DNA from: Pseudomonadota bacterium
GTDB lineage: Bacteria; Pseudomonadota; Gammaproteobacteria; Acidiferrobacterales; UBA6901
NCBI GenBank assembly: GCA_021790335.1
Contig: JAJYEE010000003.1
Coordinates: 1 to 64,000, forward strand
Reading direction: 5' to 3'
Length of the DNA stretch: 64,000 nt
Shown here: positions 10,101 through 17,776 of the stretch, piece by piece
Layout of the letters: every line of letters starts with the position of its first letter
Position numbering within the stretch: the stretch's first letter is position 1
Made by a program: the position numbers and the translations under genes
The notes under the pieces: model-generated
The model's input: the letters and a program-made list of their open reading frames with translations, nothing else
Databases searched by the model: none
What the model was told of the DNA's origin: nothing

Positions 10101-10862
10101 TCAGCGACCACTGACAATCAGTGCCGCCTGCATTAGGGTCACGAGATTCACAAAAGCGTGCATGGCGATCGGTGTGTAGATCGATTCCGTGCGCACGCGT
10201 GCCATACCGAGAACAAGTCCGAATACGAATATCTCGGCGATTTCGGCGCCGCTGTACTGTCCGTGACTAATGGCCCAGACGAGCGCCGTCAGTACGACCG
10301 CCACAACGGGCCCCAGCTTCGAGTACCGCAGTCCCTGCAACAGGAAACCGCGAAAAAACAGTTCCTCGAATACTGGCGCTGCAATCACCATGGCGAACCA
10401 AAGCAGCGGAGCAAAGGCCGCGGACCGGTATATGGAAAGCGTAAAGTCCGGACCCCGCGGATGCCTGAGCAGTGGTTCGACCAGGTCGGATACAAATATC
10501 AATCCTGCCGCGACCGTCAGCCATGCCAGCAGCGCACGCACCCGGACACGACGCATGCCCAGGTAATCCGATGGACCCCCGCCTTTGCGCAGGCGTGCCA
10601 CCCACCACGTGAGCGCCGAGCAAACGCCGGCACTGGCGATTGTTATGAGTGCGAAAGCCAGGCCATTGTCGCTGAACCTGACCGCGACCGAATGCAAGGG
10701 TATGTGCGCGCCACGGACGCCCTGGTACAGGACGTAAGCAAACACGATCCCGAACTGGACCAGCACGAACACTGCTGCAATCGCAACCCCAAAAGCCAGT
10801 GTCGTCCACGGGCCCCAGATATCGGGTCGGTGGTGCGGTGATGGTCGCAGCCAATTCTTCAT
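10101..10862 (-). CDS. CPBP family intramembrane metalloprotease
   Basis: A 253-residue multi-pass protein (about seven hydrophobic segments) carrying the CPBP (Rce1-like) motifs: FEELFFRGFLL (EExxxR), and a later histidine in a hydrophobic helix at AISHGQY with IAMHAFVNL near the end. These residues form the intramembrane catalytic site of the family. It begins MKNWLRPSPHHR with no cleavable signal. Substrates are unknown; bacterial members include bacteriocin-immunity and processing proteins. The next gene upstream (10902-11426) is another membrane protein with an HExxH motif, 39 bases away on the same strand, so the two may be one transcript. Confidence 0.85.
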   Translation of the reverse strand: MKNWLRPSPHHRPDIWGPWTTLAFGVAIAAVFVLVQFGIVFAYVLYQGVRGAHIPLHSVAVRFSDNGLAFALITIASAGVCSALTWWVARLRKGGGPSDYLGMRRVRVRALLAWLTVAAGLIFVSDLVEPLLRHPRGPDFTLSIYRSAAFAPLLWFAMVIAAPVFEELFFRGFLLQGLRYSKLGPVVAVVLTALVWAISHGQYSGAEIAEIFVFGLVLGMARVRTESIYTPIAMHAFVNLVTLMQAALIVSGR

Positions 10863-10901
10863 ATCAGCATGCAGGAAAGGGCGCCTCGGCTAATGCACCG
10901 G

Positions 10902-11426
10902 TTACCGGAACTGGACCCAGACCAAGCCCGCCAGGGCAATGGCACTGATCAGCATCCAGCGCGATGTTGCCACGATCCGCAGGTCCTGTCGCGAAGGAAT
11001 CGATGCGTACGCCATACAGGCGACAAGATAGGCCCAGCCAGCTTCACTAGCACGCGGCTCCGGTGCGACGTCAATGCTCCAGGTCATCAGTGTCAGTGCG
11101 ATCGGCAGCAACGCCAGCGGCGCCAAGCCGATGAAGACTCCGTTGTACCAGCGCAGGTTCGTGCATTCAACGCTCCCCAGAATCATCTGGGCGCCGCTGC
11201 GTCTTGGCCACAACCTGAGACCCTTGGGGCGGCCGCCGAACAGAACGCCTGCCGCCCAGTGCGACAGCTCGTGAAAGAGCGTTCCTGGAAACACCACCAC
11301 GGAAAACAGCGTGATCCGTAAACGCAGCAAACTGAATAGTGCGAGATAGCCGATTACCGCACCCAGGTACACGATTCCGGCACGCGAGTACAGTGCGGTC
11401 CACGTGGTTCGAAGAGGTTCAATCAT
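10902..11426 (-). CDS. Membrane protein with HExxH motif (M50-like)
   Basis: A 174-residue membrane protein. The motif FHELSHWAAG lies at about residue 50 within the hydrophobic segment VVVFPGTLFHELSHW, resembling the zinc-binding HExxH of site-2-protease-like M50 enzymes. Later segments are hydrophobic (FIGLAPLALLPIALTLM). The usual second metal motif (NxxPxxxLDG) is not evident, so activity is uncertain. It lies directly upstream of the CPBP protease gene in the same orientation. The ATG at 11426 is chosen; the frame remains open 57 bases further upstream. Confidence 0.6.
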   Translation of the reverse strand: MIEPLRTTWTALYSRAGIVYLGAVIGYLALFSLLRLRITLFSVVVFPGTLFHELSHWAAGVLFGGRPKGLRLWPRRSGAQMILGSVECTNLRWYNGVFIGLAPLALLPIALTLMTWSIDVAPEPRASEAGWAYLVACMAYASIPSRQDLRIVATSRWMLISAIALAGLVWVQFR

Positions 11427-11936
11427 GGAAGACCCATGCTGGGCGGACCGCCTGCAACGAATCGAGTTGCAGTATTTTCGCACGAAACAGCGTGTGGCAG
11501 CGACCCCGGTGGCTGGTGGACCGTAGGGTGGTGGTCAGGAATGCAGTCCCAAGCAGTTCTCGGACGACGGTCCGTGCTTGCACGTCTCGGTCGACGTAAC
11601 GTATCGGCATCAATTTCGCCATTCGATGTTGGGCAAAGCCGCAACACGCCGCGCTCGAGGGTTTGCGACGGCCTGTCATTCGGCGGCGCTTGCGGTGCGA
11701 TGATTAGCCGGTGTCCTGAGTGTAAGACATAGTGGCCCGCAAACGCCCCTCGCCCGGCAGGGGCGCGCAACGAACAGCTGATAAACGGGTGGCACAGGAA
11801 TCCGGGCTGCTCCCATCCGCTGTTGGGCGGGGCAGGCACCGTGCGCCGATTACTGCATCGGTTTACAGCGGCCGGCATGGGGACGGAGTCCGCCGCGTGA
11901 GCACTAGGGCGATGCCGCTGCGCCTGCGACAACCTG
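11427..11936. other. Intergenic region, no gene seen
   Basis: About 510 bases between the HExxH protein start and the DsrC-like stop. The open frames here have random composition and I support no gene. The only expected element is a promoter for the leftward genes. Confidence 0.4.
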
Positions 11937-12278
11937 TCAAACGTCCAGCATCAGTTTCCGCGGTTTGGTCATACCGGCGATCTTGCAGGCTTGCTGGCCA
12001 TAGCCGTAGGGAAAAAGCTCGTACAGATACTTACGGGTCGCCCTGTCCTTGCCCATCTTCTCGCCCATGGCCTTCAGCAGTACCCGCGCCTCGGGTACCG
12101 AGTGATGCACTTCGTAATACTCCCGTACAAAATTCACCACTTCCCACCGCTGGTGTGTCATCTCCAGCGATTCGTCGCGGGCGATGTGTTCTGCGATCGC
12201 CCGGTCCCATAAGGCGGGGTCGAGCAGAAAACCTTCCTCGTCGGTTTCCAGCACCTTTCCGTTAACCTCTATCGCCAT
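11937..12278 (-). CDS. DsrC/TusE-family protein lacking the C-terminal cysteine (paralogue 1)
   Basis: A 113-residue protein of the DsrC fold: EEGFLLDPALWDRAIAEHIA, then HQRWEVVNFVREYYEVHHSV, and the C-terminal arm LFPYGYGQQACKIAG. DsrC proteins carry two arm cysteines: CysB (here in QQAC) and CysA, the penultimate residue 11 positions later. Here that position is leucine and the tail runs on as PRKLMLDV, so CysA is missing and no trisulfide or TusE-type persulfide relay can form in the usual way. AGGAGG lies 8 bases before ATG 12278. It resembles the cysteine-deficient DsrC-like proteins suggested to be regulatory. It stands alone. Confidence 0.8.
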   Translation of the reverse strand: MAIEVNGKVLETDEEGFLLDPALWDRAIAEHIARDESLEMTHQRWEVVNFVREYYEVHHSVPEARVLLKAMGEKMGKDRATRKYLYELFPYGYGQQACKIAGMTKPRKLMLDV

Positions 12279-12361
12279 TACCCAGGCCTCCTGATTATGA
12301 CGCCGATAGGCAATGCGCGGACCCGAAGGACCCATACTGCTTTCCGGCATCGTTTTATTCG

Positions 12362-12390
12362 AAAAACCCTCCCAGAGGCAAGAGGGGGTT
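12362..12390 (-). terminator. Probable rho-independent terminator of yqiA
   Basis: On the minus strand AACCCCCTC pairs imperfectly with GGGAGGGTT around a short loop and is followed by TTTTT. It lies about 140 bases past the yqiA stop and before the DsrC-like gene, so it separates the two transcripts. Confidence 0.6.
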
Positions 12391-12528
12391 ATCAGAAGGC
12401 AGTATATGGGTTGATTGCCATTTGTTCACTACCCAAAATGGATATGCCATTCATGCGATTGGATCTATCGTGGCTGGATACATTGTCAAGGGCGCGGACG
12501 AGCGCGACGATCCACTCCCTGCCGCACT

Positions 12529-13200
12529 TCAGTTTCCGCCTGTCTCGTGCAGACGACGGATCTCGCCGGCGGCCTCTGACAGATGCTCGAAACGGTGGCT
12601 GCCTCCGGGGTAGACGATAACCCGGGCACACTCTGAATAGAATTCGCGAGCAATTCGGTAGTCGAGAAGCTCATCGCCCTCGTCCAACAGGACGAGGGTC
12701 GGCACACCGGGGTCGCAGCGGTCCTGTCGGAGGGATCCGAATGCCTGTACGTCCGCTGTGTTCAACGTATATTCGTCGCCGGTCGCCGGGTTGTGGTTGT
12801 TTCCAATGCAGCTCAGCAAATCGGTTTCGGGAGTCATAGCCGGATTGATCAGGACCATCGCAGCGCCACGCGGGCGGGCAAGGTAGCGCGCGTAATGACC
12901 GCCGAGCGAGCTGCCAATCAGGACCAAACGAGAATCGTGCAGGCGACGGCTGTCCTTAATGCAGTTGCGCAGAAAATGCACCGCCTCCGCCGCACGATGT
13001 GCCGGGTAGGTGGGAGCCAACACCGGAATTGGCTCGAGCAACTTGCGCAAAGCCTCCGCCTTGGCCGAAGCCCCGCTGCTGTTGAAGCCATGGAGATAAA
13101 TAAACGTCGTTTTCGCCCCGCGCAAGTCGCACCACCCCGGATTAAAACGGCAACCGGCCGCGACGTTTGCGGAACCGGTCCGCAGAAATGTCTTTTGCAT
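12529..13200 (-). CDS. yqiA: YqiA-like alpha/beta-hydrolase esterase
   Basis: A protein of up to 223 residues of the small YqiA/YcfP esterase family. The oxyanion region FIYLHGFNSSGASAKA is followed by the nucleophile elbow GSSLGGHYA, DEGDELLDY (acid) and GGSHRFEHL (histidine), so the triad is complete. It should hydrolyse short acyl esters in the cytoplasm; physiological substrates are not known. The family usually starts just before the FIYLHG strand, so translation may begin at a TTG at 13125 rather than ATG 13200; neither has a convincing ribosome site. It is monocistronic with its own terminator. Confidence 0.8.
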   Translation of the reverse strand: MQKTFLRTGSANVAAGCRFNPGWCDLRGAKTTFIYLHGFNSSGASAKAEALRKLLEPIPVLAPTYPAHRAAEAVHFLRNCIKDSRRLHDSRLVLIGSSLGGHYARYLARPRGAAMVLINPAMTPETDLLSCIGNNHNPATGDEYTLNTADVQAFGSLRQDRCDPGVPTLVLLDEGDELLDYRIAREFYSECARVIVYPGGSHRFEHLSEAAGEIRRLHETGGN

Positions 13201-13460
13201 CTAACGCCGGCTGGAATGTACCCCGGGCCCGCAAGCCGGGCAATCATCGTGCCAGTATCGGCATGGCGAGTGGGGCAAATGACCTGCGTTCGCCGGATTT
13301 CGCGGCAACGTCACCCGGGTTGCTCCGGCGCCGTGTGTCCGCCCGTCCGGGGTTTCAAAACGAACGTCGCCGTTACCCGGTCCCGGCGCTTACCCGTGCG
13401 GCACAGCACCTATAATCAATGAACCCTCATATTGGATACCCGACTCCGGGAAACGCGGCC

Positions 13461-13925
13461 ATGGCTCAGGATATTCTGAAACGGCTCAGACAGTCCATCA
13501 AGGAAAGGCGGTGCGCGCTTATGCGCTATGATGGCCAGCAGCACATTCGTGTTGTCGAGCCGCATGTGATCTACACGGACAAGGACGGTACGGTGCTGGT
13601 CGGTTGCTTCCAGACTCGGGGTCCAGGAAATGCGGGCACGCGCACCGCTACATGGCAGCTGCTGCAGCTGCGCGGGATCGAATCCGTGTTTCTACTCGAC
13701 ATCGAGTTCAAGGTTCGCATCGACCAGGGGTTCAATCCGGAAAGTTCCGATTTCCAGAACGGGCTGATCGCGATCGTTGAGACTGCAGGCGCATCCTCGC
13801 GCATCATCCGCGGCAACAGATCGTCCACCATGCTCTGGAGTCAGGCACGCGGGTGGCTGTGGGGTGTGGGCTCGGTCATAGACCGGGTGTTGTCCGATCG
13901 GGGCTGGGATCCGCACGACCACTGA
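13461..13925 (+). CDS. WYL-like domain protein, function unknown
   Basis: A 154-residue protein. Residues about 8-90 (IKERRCALMRYDG, IRVVEPHVIYTDKDGTVLVG, then LRGIESVFLLDIEF) follow the beta-strand pattern of WYL domains, which bind ligands or nucleic acid in many regulators. There is no N-terminal DNA-binding domain, unlike WYL transcription factors. The C-terminal 40 residues (SQARGWLWGVGSVIDRVL) look amphipathic. An ATG 42 bases upstream is an alternative start. It is monocistronic, next to the narI relic. Confidence 0.5.
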   Translation: MAQDILKRLRQSIKERRCALMRYDGQQHIRVVEPHVIYTDKDGTVLVGCFQTRGPGNAGTRTATWQLLQLRGIESVFLLDIEFKVRIDQGFNPESSDFQNGLIAIVETAGASSRIIRGNRSSTMLWSQARGWLWGVGSVIDRVLSDRGWDPHDH

Positions 13926-14019
13926 GACTGCGGCTCACGGCTCCCTGCGCTCCTGCTCGACGGCCCACATGGCAGCCGCGTGTGCGCAGCGCCGGACGGC
14001 GCATGGGTATGTCCATACT

Positions 14020-14328
14020 CAGCTGGCCGCTGGTTACGCTTTTTCCCTGAGTCTGCCGACCTTACCGGTGTCCATCGCGCACGTGCGCGATGTAGACCCT
14101 TCAGTGATGCCTGCACTCGCGACCTACGTGCGCAGTATTGCAATCTTTCAGCCCGAACCAGCGGTGATTGCTGGTGTACCAGCGATATTCAAGGCGCATC
14201 TGTTTTTCGGCATGACGGTGTTCCTGCTTTTTCCGTTTACGCGTCTTATCCATATCTCGGGCGTTCCTTTCGGCTATCTGCTTCGCGCGTACCAAGTTGT
14301 GCGCAGAAAGAGTGTGGTCGTGAGATGA
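14020..14328 (+). pseudogene. narI: Remnant of respiratory nitrate reductase gamma subunit (narI 3' end)
   Basis: The frame closing at TGA 14326-14328 matches the C-terminal third of NarI: LPVSIAHVRDVDPSVMPALA, then IAGVPAIFKAHLFFGMTVFL, LFPFTRLIHISGVPFGYL and a short basic end RAYQVVRRK. E. coli NarI has the same [25 protein letters not shown] block, including the haem-ligand His region. The N-terminal four or so helices are absent; upstream sequence belongs to the WYL-like gene and unrelated bases. No narGHJ is present. It is a relic of a nitrate-respiration operon. Confidence 0.75.
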
Positions 14329-14601
14329 ATTGCGGGGTTCGCCGGGTCATGGCAATGGACAATCCCGCCAGGGTCAGGGCTGTCGATGTGTCGGTCCGGC
14401 CATGATTGTCTTCGGGGCAGGCTGAATTGACGCAGGTGCGCGCCGGGCTGCAGGTTGCAGTCGGCCTCCCGGCTTCGGTTTCTCATTCCAGCATACGACG
14501 ATGCTGGCAGGTATGACGCATGCTGCGCGCTCCCCATTCCTGAATCAGTGGTGTGCCGGAAAGTCGCAGGCCCGCAACAGCGCCGGCTAATGGGTGTCGG
14601 A

Positions 14602-15102
14602 TCAGTGCCGGTGACGGGTGCCGGCAGGCTGCCCCGAGGGCGATGCTGAGGTGGTGTGGCCACGCAGGGGCGTGACGACCAACAGCTGCGCAAGTTGCTG
14701 GTCCGTTCGAAGCAGGTCGGCCAGAGTAGCGCGGTCAAGCGTGCGAAAGAATGCCTCGCGTGCTTCGGCCAATACTCCGCGCAGCATGCAGGCCGGCACG
14801 ATCGGACAGCGATTGTGCACGGGGTCGAAACATTCGACTAGGGCGGTGTCGGCTTCGGTGGTTCGCACCACCGCACCCAAGTTAATGACCTCGGGCGCAA
14901 GTCGCAGGCGGACGCCTCCTCCTTTGCCGCGTACGGTCTCGAGATAGCCGTGCCGGCCGAGGGTGTGGACCACTTTCATCAGATGGTTCCTGGAGATGCC
15001 GTAGACGTCGGCGATCTCGCTGATCGTAGCCAAGCCTTCACGATGCACCCCAAGGAACAGTAGGACGCGCAGGCTGTAGTCGGAAAAGACGGTAAGGCGC
15101 AT
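14602..15102 (-). CDS. nsrR: Rrf2-family nitric-oxide-sensing repressor NsrR
   Basis: A 166-residue Rrf2 regulator. The winged helix (MRLTVFSDYSLRVLLFLGVH, ISEIADVYGISRNHLMKVVH) is followed by an Fe-S segment ECFDPVHNRCPIVPAC with three cysteines, the NsrR/IscR-type cluster ligands; the start MRLTVFSDYSLR and these spacings favour NsrR over IscR. NsrR represses NO-detoxifying genes until NO damages its cluster. About 76 bases upstream of its start is an NsrR-type palindrome shared with a divergent DsrC-like gene. The last 20 residues are a low-complexity extension. Confidence 0.8.
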   Translation of the reverse strand: MRLTVFSDYSLRVLLFLGVHREGLATISEIADVYGISRNHLMKVVHTLGRHGYLETVRGKGGGVRLRLAPEVINLGAVVRTTEADTALVECFDPVHNRCPIVPACMLRGVLAEAREAFFRTLDRATLADLLRTDQQLAQLLVVTPLRGHTTSASPSGQPAGTRHRH

Positions 15103-15119
15103 AGGCGTAATGAGATTTC

Positions 15120-15150
15120 GGAGATATTTTAAAGAGGCATTGGAGATATT
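15120..15150. repeat. Direct repeat in the nsrR promoter region
   Basis: GGAGATATT occurs at 15120-15128 and again at 15142-15150, 22 bases apart (about two helical turns), just upstream of nsrR. The spacing on one DNA face suggests protein binding. The regulator is not known. Confidence 0.35.
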
Positions 15151-15162
15151 GATTATGATCTT
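15149..15162. promoter_or_regulatory. Weak FNR-like site
   Basis: TTGAT (15149-15153), four bases, then ATCTT (15158-15162). One half-site is perfect and the other matches 3 of 5 of the TTGAT-N4-ATCAA consensus. It lies between nsrR and the DsrC-like gene. Confidence 0.3.
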
Positions 15163-15178
15163 ACCCCCATGCTATATG

Positions 15179-15203
15179 AAAGATGTACATATGATATATC
15201 TTT
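15179..15203. promoter_or_regulatory. NsrR-type operator between nsrR and the divergent DsrC-like gene
   Basis: A 25-base palindrome centred on 15191. The left arm starts AAAGATGTACAT and the right arm ends ATATATCTTT; 8 of the 9 outer base pairs match. The known NsrR consensus is two AAGATGYATTT-like half-sites inverted around one base, which this fits. It is 76 bases from the nsrR start and 115 from the DsrC-like start, so NsrR could control itself and its neighbour. Confidence 0.65.
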
Positions 15204-15317
15204 AATATGTGTGTTGCGACGAACCGCGAAAGTGCGCCTTGGAGCCGCCCCGGCGCGTGCCGTGGCAACGATCGCGGGGCAATGACCAGACAATTTCTTC
15301 AAGGAGATACGACCGCT

Positions 15318-15647
15318 ATGCAGGCGCAGACGATCAGACTTGTCACAGACAATGAAGGTTTTCTCGTCGACCCCGATGATTGGAGCGATACTGTCGCCGA
15401 GGAGCTGGCCAAAAGGGAAAACATCAACCTCGGATCGGAGCACTGGGAAGTCCTCAATTTCATGCGCGATTATTTCCTGCAGCATCACATCGCTGCGGAT
15501 GCGCGTTTTGTGATCAAGTTTCTCAACGAAAGATACGGCAGCGGCTCGGGCCGCGACAGGCTTTACAAGCTGTTCCCGTACGGCTACATGCAGCAGGCAT
15601 GCAAAGTGGCCGGCATGCGCCGGCCACGCGCGTGGAGCACCGGCTAG
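15318..15647 (+). CDS. DsrC/TusE-family protein lacking the C-terminal cysteine (paralogue 2)
   Basis: A 109-residue DsrC-fold protein: NEGFLVDPDDWSDTVAEELA, EHWEVLNFMRDYFLQHHIAA and the arm LFPYGYMQQACKVAG. As in the copy at 11937, only CysB (QQAC) is kept: the position 11 residues later, CysA in true DsrC and TusE, is tryptophan, and the tail is PRAWSTG. It therefore cannot act as a normal sulfur relay. The start at 15318 is set by AAGGAGA (15301-15307). It is divergent from nsrR across an NsrR-type palindrome, and followed by the FNR-box operon, so NO and oxygen status probably control it. Confidence 0.8.
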   Translation: MQAQTIRLVTDNEGFLVDPDDWSDTVAEELAKRENINLGSEHWEVLNFMRDYFLQHHIAADARFVIKFLNERYGSGSGRDRLYKLFPYGYMQQACKVAGMRRPRAWSTG

Positions 15648-16128
15648 GGGCCGTATACCCATTTTTTCCTGCAGCGCTCCCGCCGGGCATTTCGCATGGC
15701 TGGTCGCCAATTCGCGGAAATGCCCCGGCAGGGGGCTGCTGGGTCAAGTTGCGCCGATGTTGCGGGGAATGCGCGACCCCTTGGCCGTCACGAGGGGGGT
15801 GCGAGGGCACTTTCTGATCCGGTTTTGTGCTTGCCTGGTCCGGCAGCATGCGGCGGAAAGTCGGGGGAAAGGTGCTCGGCGGCAATACCGCACCCTGCCT
15901 CTGGTGATGTGCATCACGGGTGGAATTGCAGAGAGCGCCGGCCTGCCATGCCCCCGGGGGAAGGCAACCCGCCGCAAGCGGTTACGGGTATCCGCCGGTG
16001 TCGGTACGGATCCGCATAACGCCAACGTACCTGCAGGCTGCTTGCACGCAAAGTTGGGGGAAATCGCGGTACTGGAACGCTCCGGTTCTCGGACGCCGTA
16101 CCAAGAAGCGTCCGGCCGACGGCTTTCA
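15648..16128. other. Long leader region before the radical-SAM/ubiUV operon
   Basis: A frame runs open through here in phase with the radical-SAM gene, but its composition is not protein-like and homology begins only after 16200. A small inverted repeat GTGATG-TG-CATCAC sits at 15904-15917. I see no terminator for the DsrC-like gene, so readthrough into the operon is possible. Confidence 0.4.
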
Positions 16129-16142
16129 TTGACTTATGTCAA
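16129..16142 (+). promoter_or_regulatory. FNR-type box before the radical-SAM/ubiUV operon
   Basis: TTGAC-TTAT-GTCAA is a perfect palindrome matching the FNR/Anr pattern TTGAT-N4-ATCAA at 8 of 10 positions. If it were a class II site (centre at -41.5), transcription would begin near 16177 with the -10 around 16165-16170 (TTAGAT, a moderate match). The fnr gene itself is 8 kb downstream. Confidence 0.6.
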
Positions 16143-16176
16143 GGCTGGCACCTACCGTTTGCCTTTAGATTTCGGT

Positions 16177-16809
16177 ATGAGCAATCAGCTTTCATCTTGC
16201 CTCGAAGCACCGGGAGGTGTGGTTTCGTACGTCCTCCACGGCAACTGCTACCTTAATATCACCAACCGCTGCACGTTGCGGTGCAGCTTTTGTCCCAAAT
16301 TCAACGGTACCTGGGATGTTCAGGGCTGTGCCATGCGCCTGCGCCGCGAACCGACGGCCGACGAGATACTCGATGCAGTAGGGGACCCGCGGAGGTACAG
16401 CGAAATCGTCTTCTGCGGGCTCGGGGAGCCGACCCTGCGCCTTTACACTTCCCTGGAAATTGCATCGCGCCTGCGGGCGCGGGGCGCGCGTGTCCGCATC
16501 AATACCGATGGCCTTGCGAACCTGGTCTATGGCAGGGATGTTACTCCGGATCTGGAAGACAATGTCGACGCGTTGTCGATATCGCTCAATGCCCAGAATG
16601 AGATCCTGTACAATCGCTATTGCCGGCCGAAACTTGCCGACGCCTATCGCTCCTTGCTTGATTTCGCACGGCGCGCTCACGACTTCGTGCCGGACGTTAC
16701 GCTCACGGCGATTGACGGCCTGCCGGGTGTTGATATCGATGCCTGCGCCAGCGTTGCAGCGGGTATCGGTGCAAAGTTCCGCCGCCGCGTTCTCGATGAG
16801 GTCGGCTAG
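16177..16809 (+). CDS. Radical SAM protein, TatD-associated family
   Basis: A 210-residue short radical SAM protein. The cluster motif is CTLRCSFC in LNITNRCTLRCSFC, followed by EIVFCGLGEPTLRLY, VRINTDGLANL, GRDVTPDLEDNVDALSISLN and YNRYCRPKL, the pattern of the family named for association with TatD nucleases. No tatD is nearby. The family's reaction is unknown. The start is unsettled: ATG 16177 lacks a ribosome site and may begin a leaderless transcript, while a GTG at 16219 sits three bases after GGGAGG, close to where homology begins. It is the first gene of the putative ubiUV operon, 10 bases before the next gene. Confidence 0.75.
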   Translation: MSNQLSSCLEAPGGVVSYVLHGNCYLNITNRCTLRCSFCPKFNGTWDVQGCAMRLRREPTADEILDAVGDPRRYSEIVFCGLGEPTLRLYTSLEIASRLRARGARVRINTDGLANLVYGRDVTPDLEDNVDALSISLNAQNEILYNRYCRPKLADAYRSLLDFARRAHDFVPDVTLTAIDGLPGVDIDACASVAAGIGAKFRRRVLDEVG

Positions 16810-16819
16810 TGTCGACCTA

Positions 16820-17776
16820 ATGGCGCTGTCGGACTACATCACAACCTTCGGGCAGGCCATGGTGCGCCGCTATGGCGAGCGTGTGCACAAGATCGCGCTC
16901 GACGCGGGCTTTACCTGCCCCAATCGCGACGACAGCAAGGGTAGAGGCGGGTGCACTTTCTGCAACAATGTTTCCTTCAGTCCCAACGGTCGCCAGCCGT
17001 CGCCGATCGCCCAGCAGGTCGCGGCCGGCCGCGCGGTCGTCGCGCGCCGGACGGGGGCGCGGTATGTCCTTGCCTATTTTCAGGCTTATACCAATACCTA
17101 TGCCGACGTTGGCCGGCTGCGGGCACTTTATGATGAGGCGCTGGCGCAACCCGGGGTGATCGGGATGTCTGTCGGGACGCGGCCGGACTGCGTTCCGCAT
17201 GAGGTGCTTGATCTGTTGCAGGGGTACCGCGATGCCGGTTTGGAGGTGTGGCTGGAGCTGGGGTTGCAGTCGAGCTTCGATGCAACTCTACGGCGCGTAA
17301 ATCGGGGTCACGGCTTTTCCGAGTACCGGGCGGCTGTTCTTGAGGCGCGTTCGCGCGGCATGCCGGTCTGCACCCATCTGATCCTCGGTCTGCCGGGCGA
17401 GAGTGCCGCCCATAGCCGCACGACGCTTGCTCGTGTTCTTGATCTGGGCGTGGACGGACTGAAACTGCATCCGTTGCATGTGGTGAAAGGCACGCAGCTT
17501 GCCAATGAATGGCGCCGCGGCGAGTACCGGCCGCTTTCCGAGGAGGAATACATAGAGCTCGTCGCCGACCTGATCGAGATGACGCCGGCCGAAGTGATCT
17601 ATCACCGCGTCACAGGCACGGCTGCGTCGGGCATCTTGCTTGCGCCGTCCTGGTGCGGGCACAAATGGCGGGTACTTAACGGGATCGAGGCGACACTGCG
17701 TCGCCGCGGTACCTCGCAAGGCAGCACGCTCCGCTACGCCGCTCGCGGCCTGGTCGCCGGAGGATTGGCAAATTGA
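16820..17776 (+). CDS. yhcC: YhcC-type radical SAM protein
   Basis: A 318-residue protein of the TIGR01212/YhcC family. The start MALSDYITTFGQAMVRRYG is followed by the radical SAM region FTCPNRDDSKGRGGCTFC (the widely spaced C...CxxC form seen in this family), YFQAYTNTYAD, IGMSVGTRPDCVP, LELGLQSS, HLILGLPGE and HPLHVVKGTQL. It is cytoplasmic with an Fe-S cluster; its reaction is unproven. The gene overlaps the ubiU start codon (TTG 17773 against TGA 17774-17776), so translation is coupled to ubiU. This makes a link to anaerobic quinone or related metabolism plausible. Confidence 0.85.
   Translation: MALSDYITTFGQAMVRRYGERVHKIALDAGFTCPNRDDSKGRGGCTFCNNVSFSPNGRQPSPIAQQVAAGRAVVARRTGARYVLAYFQAYTNTYADVGRLRALYDEALAQPGVIGMSVGTRPDCVPHEVLDLLQGYRDAGLEVWLELGLQSSFDATLRRVNRGHGFSEYRAAVLEARSRGMPVCTHLILGLPGESAAHSRTTLARVLDLGVDGLKLHPLHVVKGTQLANEWRRGEYRPLSEEEYIELVADLIEMTPAEVIYHRVTGTAASGILLAPSWCGHKWRVLNGIEATLRRRGTSQGSTLRYAARGLVAGGLAN

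Noticed and set aside
12411..12424. TTGAT-TGCC-ATTTG considered as an FNR site upstream of the DsrC-like gene at 11937
   Set aside because: Only one half-site matches; the second half keeps just two of five bases and the distance to the gene is not typical.
15904..15917. GTGATG-TG-CATCAC as a second NsrR site
   Set aside because: The arms do not match the AAGATG-type half-site and the spacing is wrong.
15757..16176. N-terminal extension of the radical-SAM protein
   Set aside because: The frame is open but shows no protein-like pattern, and the FNR-type box lies inside it.
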